From assembly GCF_001427785.1 (NCBI RefSeq), contig NZ_LMHM01000013.1, positions 711,642-775,641 on the forward strand: a stretch of 64,000 bases of DNA. The letters run 5' to 3'. This stretch comes from Lysobacter sp. Root690 (GTDB lineage: Bacteria > Pseudomonadota > Gammaproteobacteria > Xanthomonadales > Xanthomonadaceae). Of the stretch, positions 1 through 8,697 are shown piece after piece. The notes under the pieces are model-generated. The model did no database searches. It was not told where the DNA came from and saw nothing but the letters and a program-made list of their open reading frames with translations. The position numbers were made by a program, and so were the translations under genes. Every line of letters starts with the position of its first letter. The first letter of the stretch is position 1.

Positions 1-70
1 CCGTGACTTCGCAGCGCTGGATGAACTGCGCGACTTCGAGCGCAAGCCGAACTACATGACCTACCTGTAG
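1..70 (+). CDS. C-terminal end of an unidentified protein (5' truncated)
   Basis: The reading frame enters from outside the window and ends at a TAG at 68-70. Only 22 residues are visible, ending in KPNYMTYL, which is too little to name a family. The stop codon lies inside the first bases of the downstream palindromic repeat, so that repeat begins directly at the gene end and may form the 3' hairpin of its mRNA. Confidence 0.6.
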   Translation, partial: RDFAALDELRDFERKPNYMTYL

Positions 71-162
71 GAGCGGCGCGAGCCGCGACCGCGAAACCAC
101 AGCCACAGCGCAGCTTTCGACGTGGTCGACATGCCGCGGTCGCGACTCGCTTCGCTCCTACA
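66..162. repeat. GTAGGAGCGGCG-type inverted repeat, copy 1
   Basis: The left arm begins TGTAGGAGCGGCGCGAGCC and the right arm ends GCGACTCGCTTCGCTCCTAC. The arms are near-perfect reverse complements around a less conserved centre. The same family recurs at 262-356, 2929-2954, 42111-42135, 57383-57506 and 57556-57582. Such REP-like palindromes are frequent between genes in Xanthomonadaceae. Confidence 0.85.
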
Positions 163-261
163 AGGGCCGGAATATCGCCACGTCGCCGCATGCGTCAACA
201 ATGGCATGCGGCGCACTCGGGACCCGAAATCCGACCTCAAGAGAGAGCCACATGATCACTC

Positions 262-356
262 TGTAGGAGCGGCGTAAGCCGCGACCGCGAAACCACAACC
301 ACGGCGCGAGTTTCGACGTGGTCGATATGTCGCGGTCGTGACTCGCGTCGCTCCTA
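262..356. repeat. GTAGGAGCGGCG-type inverted repeat, copy 2
   Basis: This copy closely resembles 66-162 in both arms and in the centre, including the shared TTTCGACGTGGTCGA core. The two lie about 100 bases apart in the same orientation in the gene-free stretch 71-434, so they look like a duplication. I see no gene in that stretch. Confidence 0.85.
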
Positions 357-434
357 GGGGCTGCGAGGTCGCAACGTCGCCTCGTACTTCAACTGCAACG
401 CACAGCGCTGACCTCGATCGATGACCGACCGAAC

Positions 435-2549
435 TCAAGCCCCGATCGCGGGATCACTGAAACTCGCCGCGCCATTTTCCGCATGCCCGGCAAAGCGCCG
501 CAGGTAACCGGTATCGGTGTCGGAGGTGATGCTCAGGTCGTACCACCGCTGACTCGCCGCCAGCGGCCAGTGATCGCTGAGCTGCGCGCCGGGCGCGAGC
601 GCATACTGACGCGCGGCGGCGGTGCTATAGCGATTGGGTTTCAGGGTCAGGCGGCACGCGGCCTTGCCGGTGTTGACGAAATTCAGGACCAGACGCTCGC
701 CAGCGGCATCGTGACGCACCGAGATTTCCGGATTGGCGCCGGTCGCGCTCAGCGCCTTGTTGAGATCGCCGCGGAACGCGCGCAGGAAACCGTTCGGACC
801 AAACGCGGACAGGTCGTAGATGCCGCCGCTGTACTGCCGGGCGCTCCAGTAATCCGACAGTGCGGTGCCGGCGTCGAGCGTGTAATACCACGGGCCATCG
901 GTGCGATTGCCGGCGTAAACGTTGTAGCAGGCGCCGGCGATGCCGTCGTTGCCGAAGTCCAGCCAGTAGCGGCCGCTCGAGGCCTCGATGCGGCCGTCCA
1001 CGCGCAACTCGTACGGCAGCGCGCGCGCCGGGCGTTGGCCGCGCTCCTGGCGCGGCATGCGCGGCTGCGCCGGTGCGCTGGGCTTGGCGAGTTTGCAGCT
1101 GGCATCGGCGTTGGCCATGCTCGATGCGGTGTTCGGCAGCGCCGGCCACGCCGCGTTGGGATTGGCGAAGTCGAACGCGGTGCTCAGGTCGCCGGCCACG
1201 GTGCGGCGCCAGGCGCTGATGTTGGGTTCGGCGATGCCGAAGCGCGCTTCCAGGAAACGCAGCACCGAGGTGTGATCGAACACCTGCGAATTGACCCAAC
1301 CGCCCTTGCTCCACGGCGAAATCACGAACATCGGCACGCGCACGCCCAGGCCGACCGGGATGCCGTTGTAGTTCTCGGTGGCGGTGTCGACCGTGCTCTT
1401 GCCCAGGTTGGCGTTGATCGCCGGCAGCGGCGCCGGCAGGTGATCGAAGAATCCGCCGTTCTCGTCGTAGTTGATGATGAACACGGTCTTCGACCAGACC
1501 TCGGGATTGGCCACCAGCGCCTCGAGCAGGCGCGAGGTCAACGATTCGCCGTAGGCCGGCGTCGCCGCCGGGTGCTCGCTCATGATGTAGGACGGCACGA
1601 TCCACGACACCGCCGGCAGCGTGTTCTCGCGCACGTCCTTGGCGAAGTCGGCGATCAGGTATTCGCCGCGCGACTGGGTCGCGTTTTCCGCGGTGGAACC
1701 CGGCGACCACGCCCGCCCGCGCTTGTACAGCTGCGAATTCGTATCGAGCTTGCGGAAGTTGGCGAAGTAGGCCAGCGAGTTGTCGCCGTAGTTGTCGTGT
1801 TCCTGATACACCCGCCAGGCGATGCCCTTGTTCTGCAGGCGCTCGGCGTAGGTGGTCCATTTGTGGCCGGCGAAGGTCGGCTTGTCGCGCGCCATGTCGG
1901 CGGTCCAGTTGCCGTCGTCGGCGTTGTTGACCGCCTGCGCGCCGAAATCGCCCACGGTCATGCCGCTGGTGCCGGCGAACAGGTGCATGCGATTGGGATT
2001 GGTCGGGCCGTGGTGCGAGCAGTAATACGCATCGCACACAGTGAACGCATCGGCCAATGCGTAATAGAACGGCATGTCCTCGCGGGTGAAGTGGCCCATG
2101 CACATCGGGCCCTTGACCGAGATCCAGGCGTTGTAGTCCTTCCAGCGCGAATACGCGCCTTTCCAGCTGTGGTCGATGTCGGCCAGGCAGTGCGCGGCGG
2201 TGCTCGCGGTGTCCAGGTGAAACGGCAGCACCACGTTGTTCGGATTGGTCGCGGTCTTGGGTTGTTCCCACACCGTCTTGCCGCCGGGCAGCGGGATCGG
2301 CCGCGGGTCGTCGAAGCCGCGCACGCCGCGCAAGGCGCCAAGGTAATGATCGAAGGAGCGGTTTTCCTGCATCAGGATCACCACGTGCTGCACGTCCTGA
2401 ATGGTGCCGGTCACGCGCGCGGCCGGCGTGGCCAGGGCGGCGCGGATCGAGGGCGGAAGCAGGCTCAGCGCGGCGGCGCCGCCGGCGAGTTTGAGGAAGT
2501 CGCGACGATTCGAGGAAACCAAGGCCTTGCTCCGAAGCTGGGCGGGCAC
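435..2549 (-). CDS. Tat-exported phosphocholine-specific phospholipase C
   Basis: This 704-residue protein matches the non-haemolytic, phosphocholine-specific bacterial phospholipase C family, which hydrolyses phosphatidylcholine or sphingomyelin outside the cytoplasm. The N-terminus has a twin-arginine signal, NRRDFLKLAGG, at about residues 14-24. The catalytic phosphoesterase domain follows, with MQENRSFDHYLG near residue 60 and DENGGFFDH and SPWSKGG further on. Two small beta domains of the C-terminal PLC type lie near residues 515-600 and 620-700. The start is GTG, with AGGA a few bases upstream; an ATG five bases upstream is out of frame. It stands alone, with repeats downstream. The family call is secure; substrate preference is not visible. 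Confidence 0.93.
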   Translation of the reverse strand: MPAQLRSKALVSSNRRDFLKLAGGAAALSLLPPSIRAALATPAARVTGTIQDVQHVVILMQENRSFDHYLGALRGVRGFDDPRPIPLPGGKTVWEQPKTATNPNNVVLPFHLDTASTAAHCLADIDHSWKGAYSRWKDYNAWISVKGPMCMGHFTREDMPFYYALADAFTVCDAYYCSHHGPTNPNRMHLFAGTSGMTVGDFGAQAVNNADDGNWTADMARDKPTFAGHKWTTYAERLQNKGIAWRVYQEHDNYGDNSLAYFANFRKLDTNSQLYKRGRAWSPGSTAENATQSRGEYLIADFAKDVRENTLPAVSWIVPSYIMSEHPAATPAYGESLTSRLLEALVANPEVWSKTVFIINYDENGGFFDHLPAPLPAINANLGKSTVDTATENYNGIPVGLGVRVPMFVISPWSKGGWVNSQVFDHTSVLRFLEARFGIAEPNISAWRRTVAGDLSTAFDFANPNAAWPALPNTASSMANADASCKLAKPSAPAQPRMPRQERGQRPARALPYELRVDGRIEASSGRYWLDFGNDGIAGACYNVYAGNRTDGPWYYTLDAGTALSDYWSARQYSGGIYDLSAFGPNGFLRAFRGDLNKALSATGANPEISVRHDAAGERLVLNFVNTGKAACRLTLKPNRYSTAAARQYALAPGAQLSDHWPLAASQRWYDLSITSDTDTGYLRRFAGHAENGAASFSDPAIGA

Positions 2550-3005
2550 GGCATCCTGCCGTCGGGAAGCGGATCAGCGTGCGGATCGCAGGTTGCAGGA
2601 TCATGGCATTGCGGTGAGCGTTGCCAGTCACGCTTTGGAAATTGCGACCTGCGTTGTCGGAGCGATTCAGCATGACGATCGCCGCGGCGTTGCATTGCGT
2701 GTGTGTTGCCTCGCTTACATGCCTGCATGACTGCAACAGTGAAACGAAACTGTACGGCCGCGAATTCTTTCGTATTCCGGCGAGCGAGTTGCGCGATGAC
2801 TGCCGGTGCAGACGCGGTGTGAGTTGCGATCGTGCTGATTGCGCCAATTGCGTGACGTCGCGGACTTCGCGGTTTACCCACGCTGTTCGGGGTTCGGGGT
2901 TCGGGGTTCGGCGTTCGTGTTGTTTCGTGGTCGCGGCTTGCGCCGCTCCTACAGTGGGGTGGCGCGCATTCGTCGTTCGCTATGGCGGCGCGGCGGCGAC
3001 TCGAC
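2550..3005. other. Gene-free stretch with short repeats
   Basis: I see no convincing gene in these 456 bases. They should contain the promoter of the phospholipase gene on the minus strand. They also hold a 7-base tandem repeat (GTTCGGG and variants, five units at 2885-2919) and a half copy of the GTAGGAGC palindrome at 2929-2954. Confidence 0.6.
2885..2919. repeat. Tandem 7-bp repeat, GTTCGGG x5
   Basis: Three perfect GTTCGGG units are followed by two variants, GTTCGGC and GTTCGTG. The unit is not a multiple that would fit a coding repeat and no gene overlaps it. Confidence 0.8.
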
Positions 3006-3491
3006 TCAGGCCTGCAACCACAGCGTCATCAACCGCCGCGGATGCGCGACATAGCCGGCGCGCTCGTAGATGCCGCGCGCGTGCGCGTTGTCGTCGTTGA
3101 CCTCCAGCCGCAACGCGTCCAGGCCTTCGGCCCGGCACAGTGCTTCGACTTCGGCCAGGGCGCGCTTGGCCAGGCCGCCGCCGCGATGCGCCGGCAGCAC
3201 GAACAGTTCGTCGAGCAGGCCGAAACGGCCGCCGAATTCCAGGCTGAAACAAAAGCCCAGCACGAAGTAACCGGCGATCTCGCCGTCGCGCAGGATCAGG
3301 CGCAGGCGCCCGGCATCGGCGTCGGCAACCAGCACCGACAAGGCGCGGCGCAGGGCCGGTTCGTTCCAGGGCAGATGTTCGACTTCGTAGAACGCCCGCA
3401 GCACCGGGATCAGGCGGTTCAGATCGGACTCGGTCGCGGCGGCGAAGACGTAGTCGCCGCTGTTGGCGGCGGTGGGATCGTCGGGGTTCAT
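3006..3491 (-). CDS. GNAT family N-acetyltransferase
   Basis: A 161-residue single-domain GNAT protein, presumably transferring an acetyl group from acetyl-CoA to an unknown amine. The acetyl-CoA-binding segment is visible as LFVLPAHRGGGLAKRAL, followed by the typical LEVNDDNAHARGIYERAGY (alpha4/beta6-7) block. The start is fixed by a 4-base ATGA overlap with the stop of the upstream lipoprotein gene, which suggests translational coupling. A longer frame exists upstream but would run deep into that gene. Confidence 0.87.
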   Translation of the reverse strand: MNPDDPTAANSGDYVFAAATESDLNRLIPVLRAFYEVEHLPWNEPALRRALSVLVADADAGRLRLILRDGEIAGYFVLGFCFSLEFGGRFGLLDELFVLPAHRGGGLAKRALAEVEALCRAEGLDALRLEVNDDNAHARGIYERAGYVAHPRRLMTLWLQA

Positions 3492-3889
3492 CGCAGTCGG
3501 GTCTCCTCGCCGTAGCGGTCCAGCCACGCGGCCGTGGCCGGGTCGCGTTGATGGCGAGCGCGCAGCTTCGACCATTGTTCGCGTTCGTGCCGCAGGCGTT
3601 GCTCGGCTTCTTGCTGCAAGCGCTGCATCGCCTCGTAGTCGGACGGCTCGCCGCCGGAGAAGCCGCGCCGGTCTTCGTGCTCGCTCGCGAACGCGCGCAC
3701 GTCAGACGGCAGCGCGCACCAGCCCGAGCGATGCATCTGCGGCAGCTGCTCCGGTGTGCGGCACGCCGCAGTCGGGCCGGATGCGGTGTCGTGATCGGGT
3801 GCCGATGGCTGGCACCCGATCAGCAGCGCCAGCGCCAGCGTGCAAGCGCACGCATGGACGCCGGCGCCAGTGCGCCGATCAGTCCGCAC
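3488..3889 (-). CDS. Small predicted lipoprotein, unknown function
   Basis: A 133-residue protein with a hydrophobic N-terminal segment ending in the lipobox LLIGC near residue 26, so it is probably a lipid-anchored envelope protein. The mature part is hydrophilic, with a likely helical or coiled segment around [20 protein letters not shown]. It overlaps the end of the efpL gene by 11 bases and the start of the GNAT gene by 4 bases, so the three may be co-transcribed. I recognise no family. The first ATG is kept because no better start lies before the signal sequence. Confidence 0.7.
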   Translation of the reverse strand: MRTDRRTGAGVHACACTLALALLIGCQPSAPDHDTASGPTAACRTPEQLPQMHRSGWCALPSDVRAFASEHEDRRGFSGGEPSDYEAMQRLQQEAEQRLRHEREQWSKLRARHQRDPATAAWLDRYGEETRLR

Positions 3890-4445
3890 GGCCGGCGAAC
3901 TCGCCGGTCGCGGTGTTGACCAGCACGCGTTCGCCGTTGCTGATGTACTCGGGCACCATGATCTCCAGGCCGGTCGACAGCTTGGCCGGCTTCGGGCGCT
4001 TGGTCGCGGTGCCGCCCTTGAGTTCCGGCGGGGTTTCGATCACTTCGATCGCCACGCTGGCCGGCAACTGCAGGGCCACCGGCTGTTCGTCGATGATCTG
4101 CACGTAGCAGCCGCTGAGGTCGTCGATGATGTAGCCGGCGTCGTCGCCGACCACGTCGGCATCGAGCGTATACGGCGTGTAGTCCTCGTCGTCGAGGAAC
4201 ACGAACGCATCGCCGTCCTTGTACGAATAGGTCACCTGACGACGGCTGAGCTCGACTTCCTTCAGCTCGTCGTCGCCGCCGACGCTGAGGTCGTACTTGG
4301 TCCCGCCGGGCACCGAGTACATGGTGAAACGGAACTTGACGTTGCCGCCGCGGCCCTGCGGCGAGCTGCGTTCGATATCGCGCACCTGGTACACGGTGTT
4401 GTTGTGCTCGATTACGTTACCTTTTTTTACGTCGTAGGCTTTCAT
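3879..4445 (-). CDS. yeiP: Elongation factor P-like protein EfpL (YeiP)
   Basis: A 188-residue three-domain EF-P paralogue that helps ribosomes stalled on difficult peptide-bond sequences. It begins [21 protein letters not shown], typical of the KOW-like domain I. The loop that carries the modified lysine in EF-P here reads SSPQGRGG at residues 27-34, with arginine 32 at the tip. That is the hallmark of the EfpL/YeiP branch rather than EF-P itself, so no lysine modification enzyme should be needed. Length and C-terminal OB domains fit the family. Confidence 0.93.
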   Translation of the reverse strand: MKAYDVKKGNVIEHNNTVYQVRDIERSSPQGRGGNVKFRFTMYSVPGGTKYDLSVGGDDELKEVELSRRQVTYSYKDGDAFVFLDDEDYTPYTLDADVVGDDAGYIIDDLSGCYVQIIDEQPVALQLPASVAIEVIETPPELKGGTATKRPKPAKLSTGLEIMVPEYISNGERVLVNTATGEFAGRAD

Positions 4446-4457
4446 GGGTTTCTGGCC

Positions 4458-4563
4458 GGGAATGGGGAATCGGGAATGGAGAATGGGTAAGGCAGGACGC
4501 GGCGAATCTGGGAGTGGAGACGGAACCGCTTTGACGATTCCCGATTCCCCATTCCCGATTCCC
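4458..4563. repeat. GGGAATGGGGAATCGG inverted repeat between genes
   Basis: GGGAATGGGGAATCGG at 4458-4473 is perfectly complementary to CCGATTCCCCATTCCC at 4542-4557, and both arms continue with degenerate copies of the same unit. It sits between the SDR gene and efpL. A 16-bp stem with a large loop could terminate or stabilise the transcript coming from the SDR promoter side, but there is no U-tract. Confidence 0.85.
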
Positions 4564-4567
4564 GCCG

Positions 4568-5338
4568 TTACTTAGGCGCCAACCGGGTAGCGCCATCCAG
4601 GCGGATCGTCTCGCCGTTGAGATAGCGGTTGCCGAGGATGTAGGCGACCAGATCGGCGAATTCTTCCGGCTGGCCCAGGCGCGAGGGGAACGGGATCGAA
4701 GCGCTGAGCGATTGCTGCACCGAGTCGGGCATGCCGTCGACCATCGGGGTCCAGAAGATGCCCGGTGCGACCGTCATCACCCGGATGCCGAAACGCGACA
4801 GCTCGCGCGCCATCGGCAGGGTCATCGCGACCACGCCGCCTTTCGACGCGGAATACGCGGCCTGGCCGATCTGGCCCTCGTAGGCGGCGACCGAGGCGGT
4901 GTTGACGATCACGCCGCGCTCGCCGTCGTCGCCGGCCGGGTTGTGCTGCATCAGATTGGCCGCGGCCTTGGCGACGTTGAAGCTGCCGATCAGGTTGACC
5001 ATGACCGTGGTCTGGAACTGCGCCAGCGGCATCGGCGATTCCTTGCCGAGCACGCGGCCGGCGCCGAGGATGCCGGCGCAGTTGATGGCCGCGTTGAGCC
5101 CACCGAGAAATTCCTGCGCGGCGGCGAGGTTGGCGACCACGCCGGCCTCGTCGGTGACGTCGGTCTTGAAATAGCGGGCCTGGTCGGCGCCGAGCGCGGC
5201 CACGGCCTGCGCGCCCTTGTCGTCGTTAACGTCGAACAGCGCGACCTTGCCGCCGCGGGCGACGAGGTGCTGGGCCACGGCCAGGCCGAGGCCGGAGACG
5301 CCGCCGGTGATCACGGCGCGGGCGTTGTCGAGTTGCAT
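4568..5338 (-). CDS. Short-chain dehydrogenase, 3-hydroxyacyl-CoA dehydrogenase-like
   Basis: A 256-residue classical SDR. It shows the nucleotide-binding TGGVSGLG at residues 11-18, the NCAG motif, the catalytic serine in [10 protein letters not shown] and the YSASK active site. Overall it resembles the type II 3-hydroxyacyl-CoA dehydrogenase group that oxidises 3-hydroxyacyl-CoAs with NAD. The start chosen is MQLDNARAV, preceded by AGGA six bases upstream; an in-frame start 30 bases earlier would add ten unconserved residues. Substrate is inferred, the SDR fold is not. Confidence 0.88.
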   Translation of the reverse strand: MQLDNARAVITGGVSGLGLAVAQHLVARGGKVALFDVNDDKGAQAVAALGADQARYFKTDVTDEAGVVANLAAAQEFLGGLNAAINCAGILGAGRVLGKESPMPLAQFQTTVMVNLIGSFNVAKAAANLMQHNPAGDDGERGVIVNTASVAAYEGQIGQAAYSASKGGVVAMTLPMARELSRFGIRVMTVAPGIFWTPMVDGMPDSVQQSLSASIPFPSRLGQPEEFADLVAYILGNRYLNGETIRLDGATRLAPK

Positions 5339-5482
5339 GGGCGGTCCTGAAGGCGGAAAAGTCGCCATTCTAAAGGACCGGGCGAATCGGGGGCGGGGCC
5401 GATGGCTGGCGGGGGCGGGCGCCGCCGGGGCCGGCCACGCTGGCAGCCGCCGGCTGGGTCTTCTGGCGGTCCGGTCGCGATC

Positions 5483-5508
5483 GCCCCGGCCGCGGTGGCG
5501 GCCGGGGC
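5483..5508 (-). terminator. Strong GC hairpin after the lipoprotein pair
   Basis: GCCCCGGCCGC at 5483-5493 pairs perfectly with GCGGCCGGGGC at 5498-5508 around a 4-base loop. It lies just past the stop of the minus-strand lipoprotein gene ending at 5517. No U-tract follows on the minus strand, so it may be a stabiliser or a weak terminator. Confidence 0.55.
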
Positions 5509-5516
5509 GAGCCCGA

Positions 5517-6113
5517 TCAGCGCGCAGTCGCGCGCTCGAACTGAGGATCGGAGAACAATTGCTGCAACAGCTTCTGCACCGTGGCCGTGTAGTTGTCGAA
5601 CGCCGCGGGAATGGCGATCGGTCCCATGAACGAGGACGGCCAGTGATGCTCGGCGGTCAAGGTGCGGTCGTAGACCTGCGAATCGCCGCGCTTGATCACG
5701 AAGCGCGCCTGCACGATCGCATGGCCGTCCCCGGCCGCGGCGCCGCCGCCGTTGAGCCGGTTCTGCAGCAGTTCGCCGCCGATCTCGAGTGCGGCGTTGT
5801 CGTCCAGGCGCCCAGCGGTCTTGAGTTCGGTGCTCAAGGCATCGCGCAGGTAAGTCGAGAATTTGCCGTCCTCGCCGCCGCTCAGCGTCGAGCCGCGCAC
5901 GTTGAGCGGCTTGCCGTCGAGCTTTGGATCGGCGGAAAACGCGCCGACCCGCAACGGTGCCGCGCCGCTTTGACGGCTCAGCACCTCGGCGTTGGCCATG
6001 CCGGGCTGGTACTTGCTCGCGACCATGCTCACGCAGGCGCTTTGCAGCGCCAGCGTGGCGATCAAGGCCATGCGGAACAGTGCGTTCACCGGCTTATTCC
6101 GCGTCGAACGCAT
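5517..6113 (-). CDS. Predicted lipoprotein, unknown function
   Basis: A 198-residue protein with a hydrophobic signal and lipobox LQSAC near residue 27, followed by about 170 residues of a globular envelope domain with no recognised family. It lies directly downstream of another lipoprotein gene. With the ATG used here the two overlap by 20 bases; a GTG at 6089 just after the upstream stop would also work and leave the signal sequence intact. The pair is probably one operon. The mature part contains GGELLQNRLNGGG and an HHWPSSFMGPIA stretch but no catalytic motif I can name. Confidence 0.75.
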   Translation of the reverse strand: MRSTRNKPVNALFRMALIATLALQSACVSMVASKYQPGMANAEVLSRQSGAAPLRVGAFSADPKLDGKPLNVRGSTLSGGEDGKFSTYLRDALSTELKTAGRLDDNAALEIGGELLQNRLNGGGAAAGDGHAIVQARFVIKRGDSQVYDRTLTAEHHWPSSFMGPIAIPAAFDNYTATVQKLLQQLFSDPQFERATAR

Positions 6114-6708
6114 GCTTTTCCGACAACTGCTTGAGGCCGTTCCAGACGATCTGGTCCATGACCTGATGCGCCGCGACCTGCGGGGCGACCGGGGTCAGGC
6201 CGGCCGGGCCGGCCTTGTTGCCGATGGTCGAATGGATGGCGTGACGCACCACCGCTTCGGTGGTCTTGCCGTTGGCGGTGTAGCTGACGGTGGCGTTGTA
6301 GCCGTCGGTGACCAGCGAACCGGCCAGGCCGAAGGTCAGGCCGGTGCCGAAGCCCTTGGCGGCGGCGTTGTCGGTGACCGGCACGTTGTCGATCATCACC
6401 CGCAACTGGCCGGCGCCGGGCGTGGCCTCGCCGCTGACCTGACTGAACAACCCGGACTCGGTGGCCGCCGCCAGCGTGCGCGGCCGCAATTCGGCGGTGG
6501 CGCGGGCATTGGCGTTGCCCTTGGTGCGGAACTCGGCCAGCACCTGCACCGGCCTGGGCGTGGCCGGCGCGGCGATGTCCTTCTTGGCGACCGTCGGCAG
6601 CGCCGGATCGACATACATCTTCATGCTCAGGCAGCCGGTCAGCGAAATGCTCAGCGTGAGCGCCGCCAGCGCCGCGCGCAGGGCGCGCGGTCGGATCGCG
6701 ATGGACAT
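6094..6708 (-). CDS. Predicted lipoprotein, unknown function
   Basis: A 204-residue envelope lipoprotein with a clear signal peptide and lipobox SLTGC near residue 26. The central segment FGTGLTFGLAGSLVTDGYN is glycine-rich and hydrophobic and may touch a membrane. It is the first gene of a two-lipoprotein operon with the gene ending at 5517. I do not recognise the family. Confidence 0.78.
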   Translation of the reverse strand: MSIAIRPRALRAALAALTLSISLTGCLSMKMYVDPALPTVAKKDIAAPATPRPVQVLAEFRTKGNANARATAELRPRTLAAATESGLFSQVSGEATPGAGQLRVMIDNVPVTDNAAAKGFGTGLTFGLAGSLVTDGYNATVSYTANGKTTEAVVRHAIHSTIGNKAGPAGLTPVAPQVAAHQVMDQIVWNGLKQLSEKHAFDAE

Positions 6709-6920
6709 TGGTTTGAATCCCCTGTTGATTGTTTGCTTGATTTCCCCGGAACCGCCGTGAGCGGTCCGACGGGCTTTATAGCGTGACGCCGTTCCTTTTC
6801 CAATAAGCGAAACGCCACAAATACGCCGGCGATTCTTGCGATCACGGCGAAGCTCGGCTCAAGGCACCAGTGCGGTGTCCAGCCCGATGGATTTATGTGC
6901 TGGCGATCGTGATCGCGGGC

Positions 6921-7403
6921 TTACAACGTGCGCAGATACCAGGTATTGCAGCCGCGCAGTCCGCCGTAGCCCATCGGCGCTTCCAGCAACTGGAAGCTGT
7001 TGCTTTCCAGCAGGCGTTGCGCGTCGCTCATGCGGTCCAGGGTTTCGGCATAGCACTGGCCGAAACCGAAGCCGCGCGCGGTCAGCAGGCAGCGCTCCAG
7101 CAGGGCCTGGCCCAGCCCCAGTCCGCGCGAGGCCGGCGGCAGGTAGAACTTGCGCAGTTCGCACACCCGGTCTTCGCCGCCGAGCAGCGGCGCGACCCCG
7201 GCGCCGCCGGCGAGGCGGCCTTCGCGTTCGACCACGTAGTAGGCGCTGCGCGGCAGGCTGTAGGCGCGCTGCATGGCATCGATTTCGCTGTCGGCGACCG
7301 CGCCCGCGCCGAACTCGGCCATCACCTGGCGGATCAAGCTGGCGACGGCGGCATCGTCGCGCGCTTGGATCGGACGCAGTACGACGCCGGGCGGCAGGGT
7401 CAT
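6921..7403 (-). CDS. GNAT family N-acetyltransferase
   Basis: A 160-residue GNAT acetyltransferase. The acetyl-CoA pyrophosphate loop is seen as SRGLGLGQALL after the strand CELRKFYLPP, and a late YAETLDRMSDAQRLLESNSF block matches the end of the fold. The start MTLPPGVVLRP is supported by AAGGAAA upstream. It is unrelated to the GNAT gene at 3006 beyond the shared fold. Substrate unknown. It is a single gene between the lipoprotein operon and the AraC regulator. Confidence 0.87.
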   Translation of the reverse strand: MTLPPGVVLRPIQARDDAAVASLIRQVMAEFGAGAVADSEIDAMQRAYSLPRSAYYVVEREGRLAGGAGVAPLLGGEDRVCELRKFYLPPASRGLGLGQALLERCLLTARGFGFGQCYAETLDRMSDAQRLLESNSFQLLEAPMGYGGLRGCNTWYLRTL

Positions 7404-7682
7404 GGCGGTTTCCTTATCGCGGATGGCGCATCCTCGCTCAAGCCGGCGCGCTTGCGAAGGGCGCCGCTGCGTCACTGCGCCGTAATCGAGCCCCGGACTT
7501 CGACGGCATTCGCATTCCGCGCACCGACGCGCCGCGCTGGCCGGGCCTGCATGGTTTTGACGTTGCGGCGCCGCGCGCGGGCCGGTCGGCGACGAGCGAG
7601 TTCGGGCGATCGCTGTTTGATTGCATGCAGCGACCTCGCGAACCGCGAGCGAATGCCGCCCGATCAGCGCATGGCCGATCGA

Positions 7683-8558
7683 TCAATGATACGAAGCGAC
7701 AAGTTGCGCCGGACTCACCCCCAGCACCCGGCGCATGCACCGCGCCATATGGCTCGCATGCGAGAACCCGGCTTCCAGCGCGATCTCGCCCATGCGCCGT
7801 TCGCCCCGCAGCAATAGGAAGCGCGCGCGTTCCACCCGTCGCTCCAGCACATAGCGATGCACCGGCAGGCCGGTGGCGTTTTTGAACAGCGGCTTGAAGT
7901 GGGACAGGCTGAAACCGGCCACCCGCGCGAGTTCGGCCAGCGACAGCGGCTGATCCAGGTGCGCTTCGATGTAGTCGAGCACATGACCCAATCGCCACGC
8001 CGGTAGCGCGCGCGCCGGCCGCTCGTGCTCGGGCGCGCTTCGGGTCTGCAAGGCGAGCAGGCGCGCGGCCAGGGCGCCGGCGAGGCTGTCGGTGAACAGG
8101 CGTCCGCCGGGGTAAGCGTCGCGCTCCTCGGCCTGCATCATCCAGCCGATGCGTTCGATCTGCGCATCGCGCACATGGATCGACGGCGCCAGGCCGTCGC
8201 TGCGCGCGCTCGCGCCCATCGCGTCGGCGGTCGCGCTGAGCAGCGACGGCGTCAGCCGCAGCAACAGCGAGGTCGCGGGCCGGGACAGGATCCAGCGGGT
8301 CGACGAGCCCGCCGGTACCACGCAGAACTGGCCGTGCAGGCGCAGGCCCTGATGTTCGCGCCCGTCGCGGCGATACGACACCGGCACCGGCTCGCCCAGA
8401 TGCAGGCACAGCACATGGCGGCCGTCCAGCGGCGAATCGAAATGCCCGCCCGGCACCGGTGAGGTCAGCACGTCGAGCAAGGGCGCGCGGTCGGCGCCAA
8501 CGATCGGCGGCGGTGGGGCGGTCGTGGGGCGGGGGTAACAGGCGGGCCGGTCGCTCAT
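7683..8558 (-). CDS. AraC family transcriptional regulator
   Basis: A 291-residue regulator. The N-terminal half is a ligand-sensing cupin-like domain of the AraC type. The last 95 residues hold two helix-turn-helix motifs, beginning LDQPLSLAELARVAGFSLSH and continuing through GEIALEAGFSHASHMARCM to the typical GVSPAQ end. It is divergent from the dehalogenase-like hydrolase gene at 8698, with about 140 bases between them, so it may control that gene. A GTG 24 bases upstream is an alternative start. Confidence 0.87.
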   Translation of the reverse strand: MSDRPACYPRPTTAPPPPIVGADRAPLLDVLTSPVPGGHFDSPLDGRHVLCLHLGEPVPVSYRRDGREHQGLRLHGQFCVVPAGSSTRWILSRPATSLLLRLTPSLLSATADAMGASARSDGLAPSIHVRDAQIERIGWMMQAEERDAYPGGRLFTDSLAGALAARLLALQTRSAPEHERPARALPAWRLGHVLDYIEAHLDQPLSLAELARVAGFSLSHFKPLFKNATGLPVHRYVLERRVERARFLLLRGERRMGEIALEAGFSHASHMARCMRRVLGVSPAQLVASYH

Positions 8559-8697
8559 CGCCTGATGCTTGGCTTGAGCCACACCGCCGGCAAGTGCCGA
8601 AAATCATACGTGCGTGTCCGCCACCGGCCGTGGGTGCGCGCGCGTTCGCGATCGGCTCGCCACGATGGGCTCGGTCAATCGTCGCCGGAGAGTGGAA

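Noticed and set aside
483-2675. 730-residue open frame opposite the phospholipase gene
   Set aside because: It is the complementary shadow of a clear phospholipase C gene; its sequence is arginine/alanine/valine-rich with no family features.
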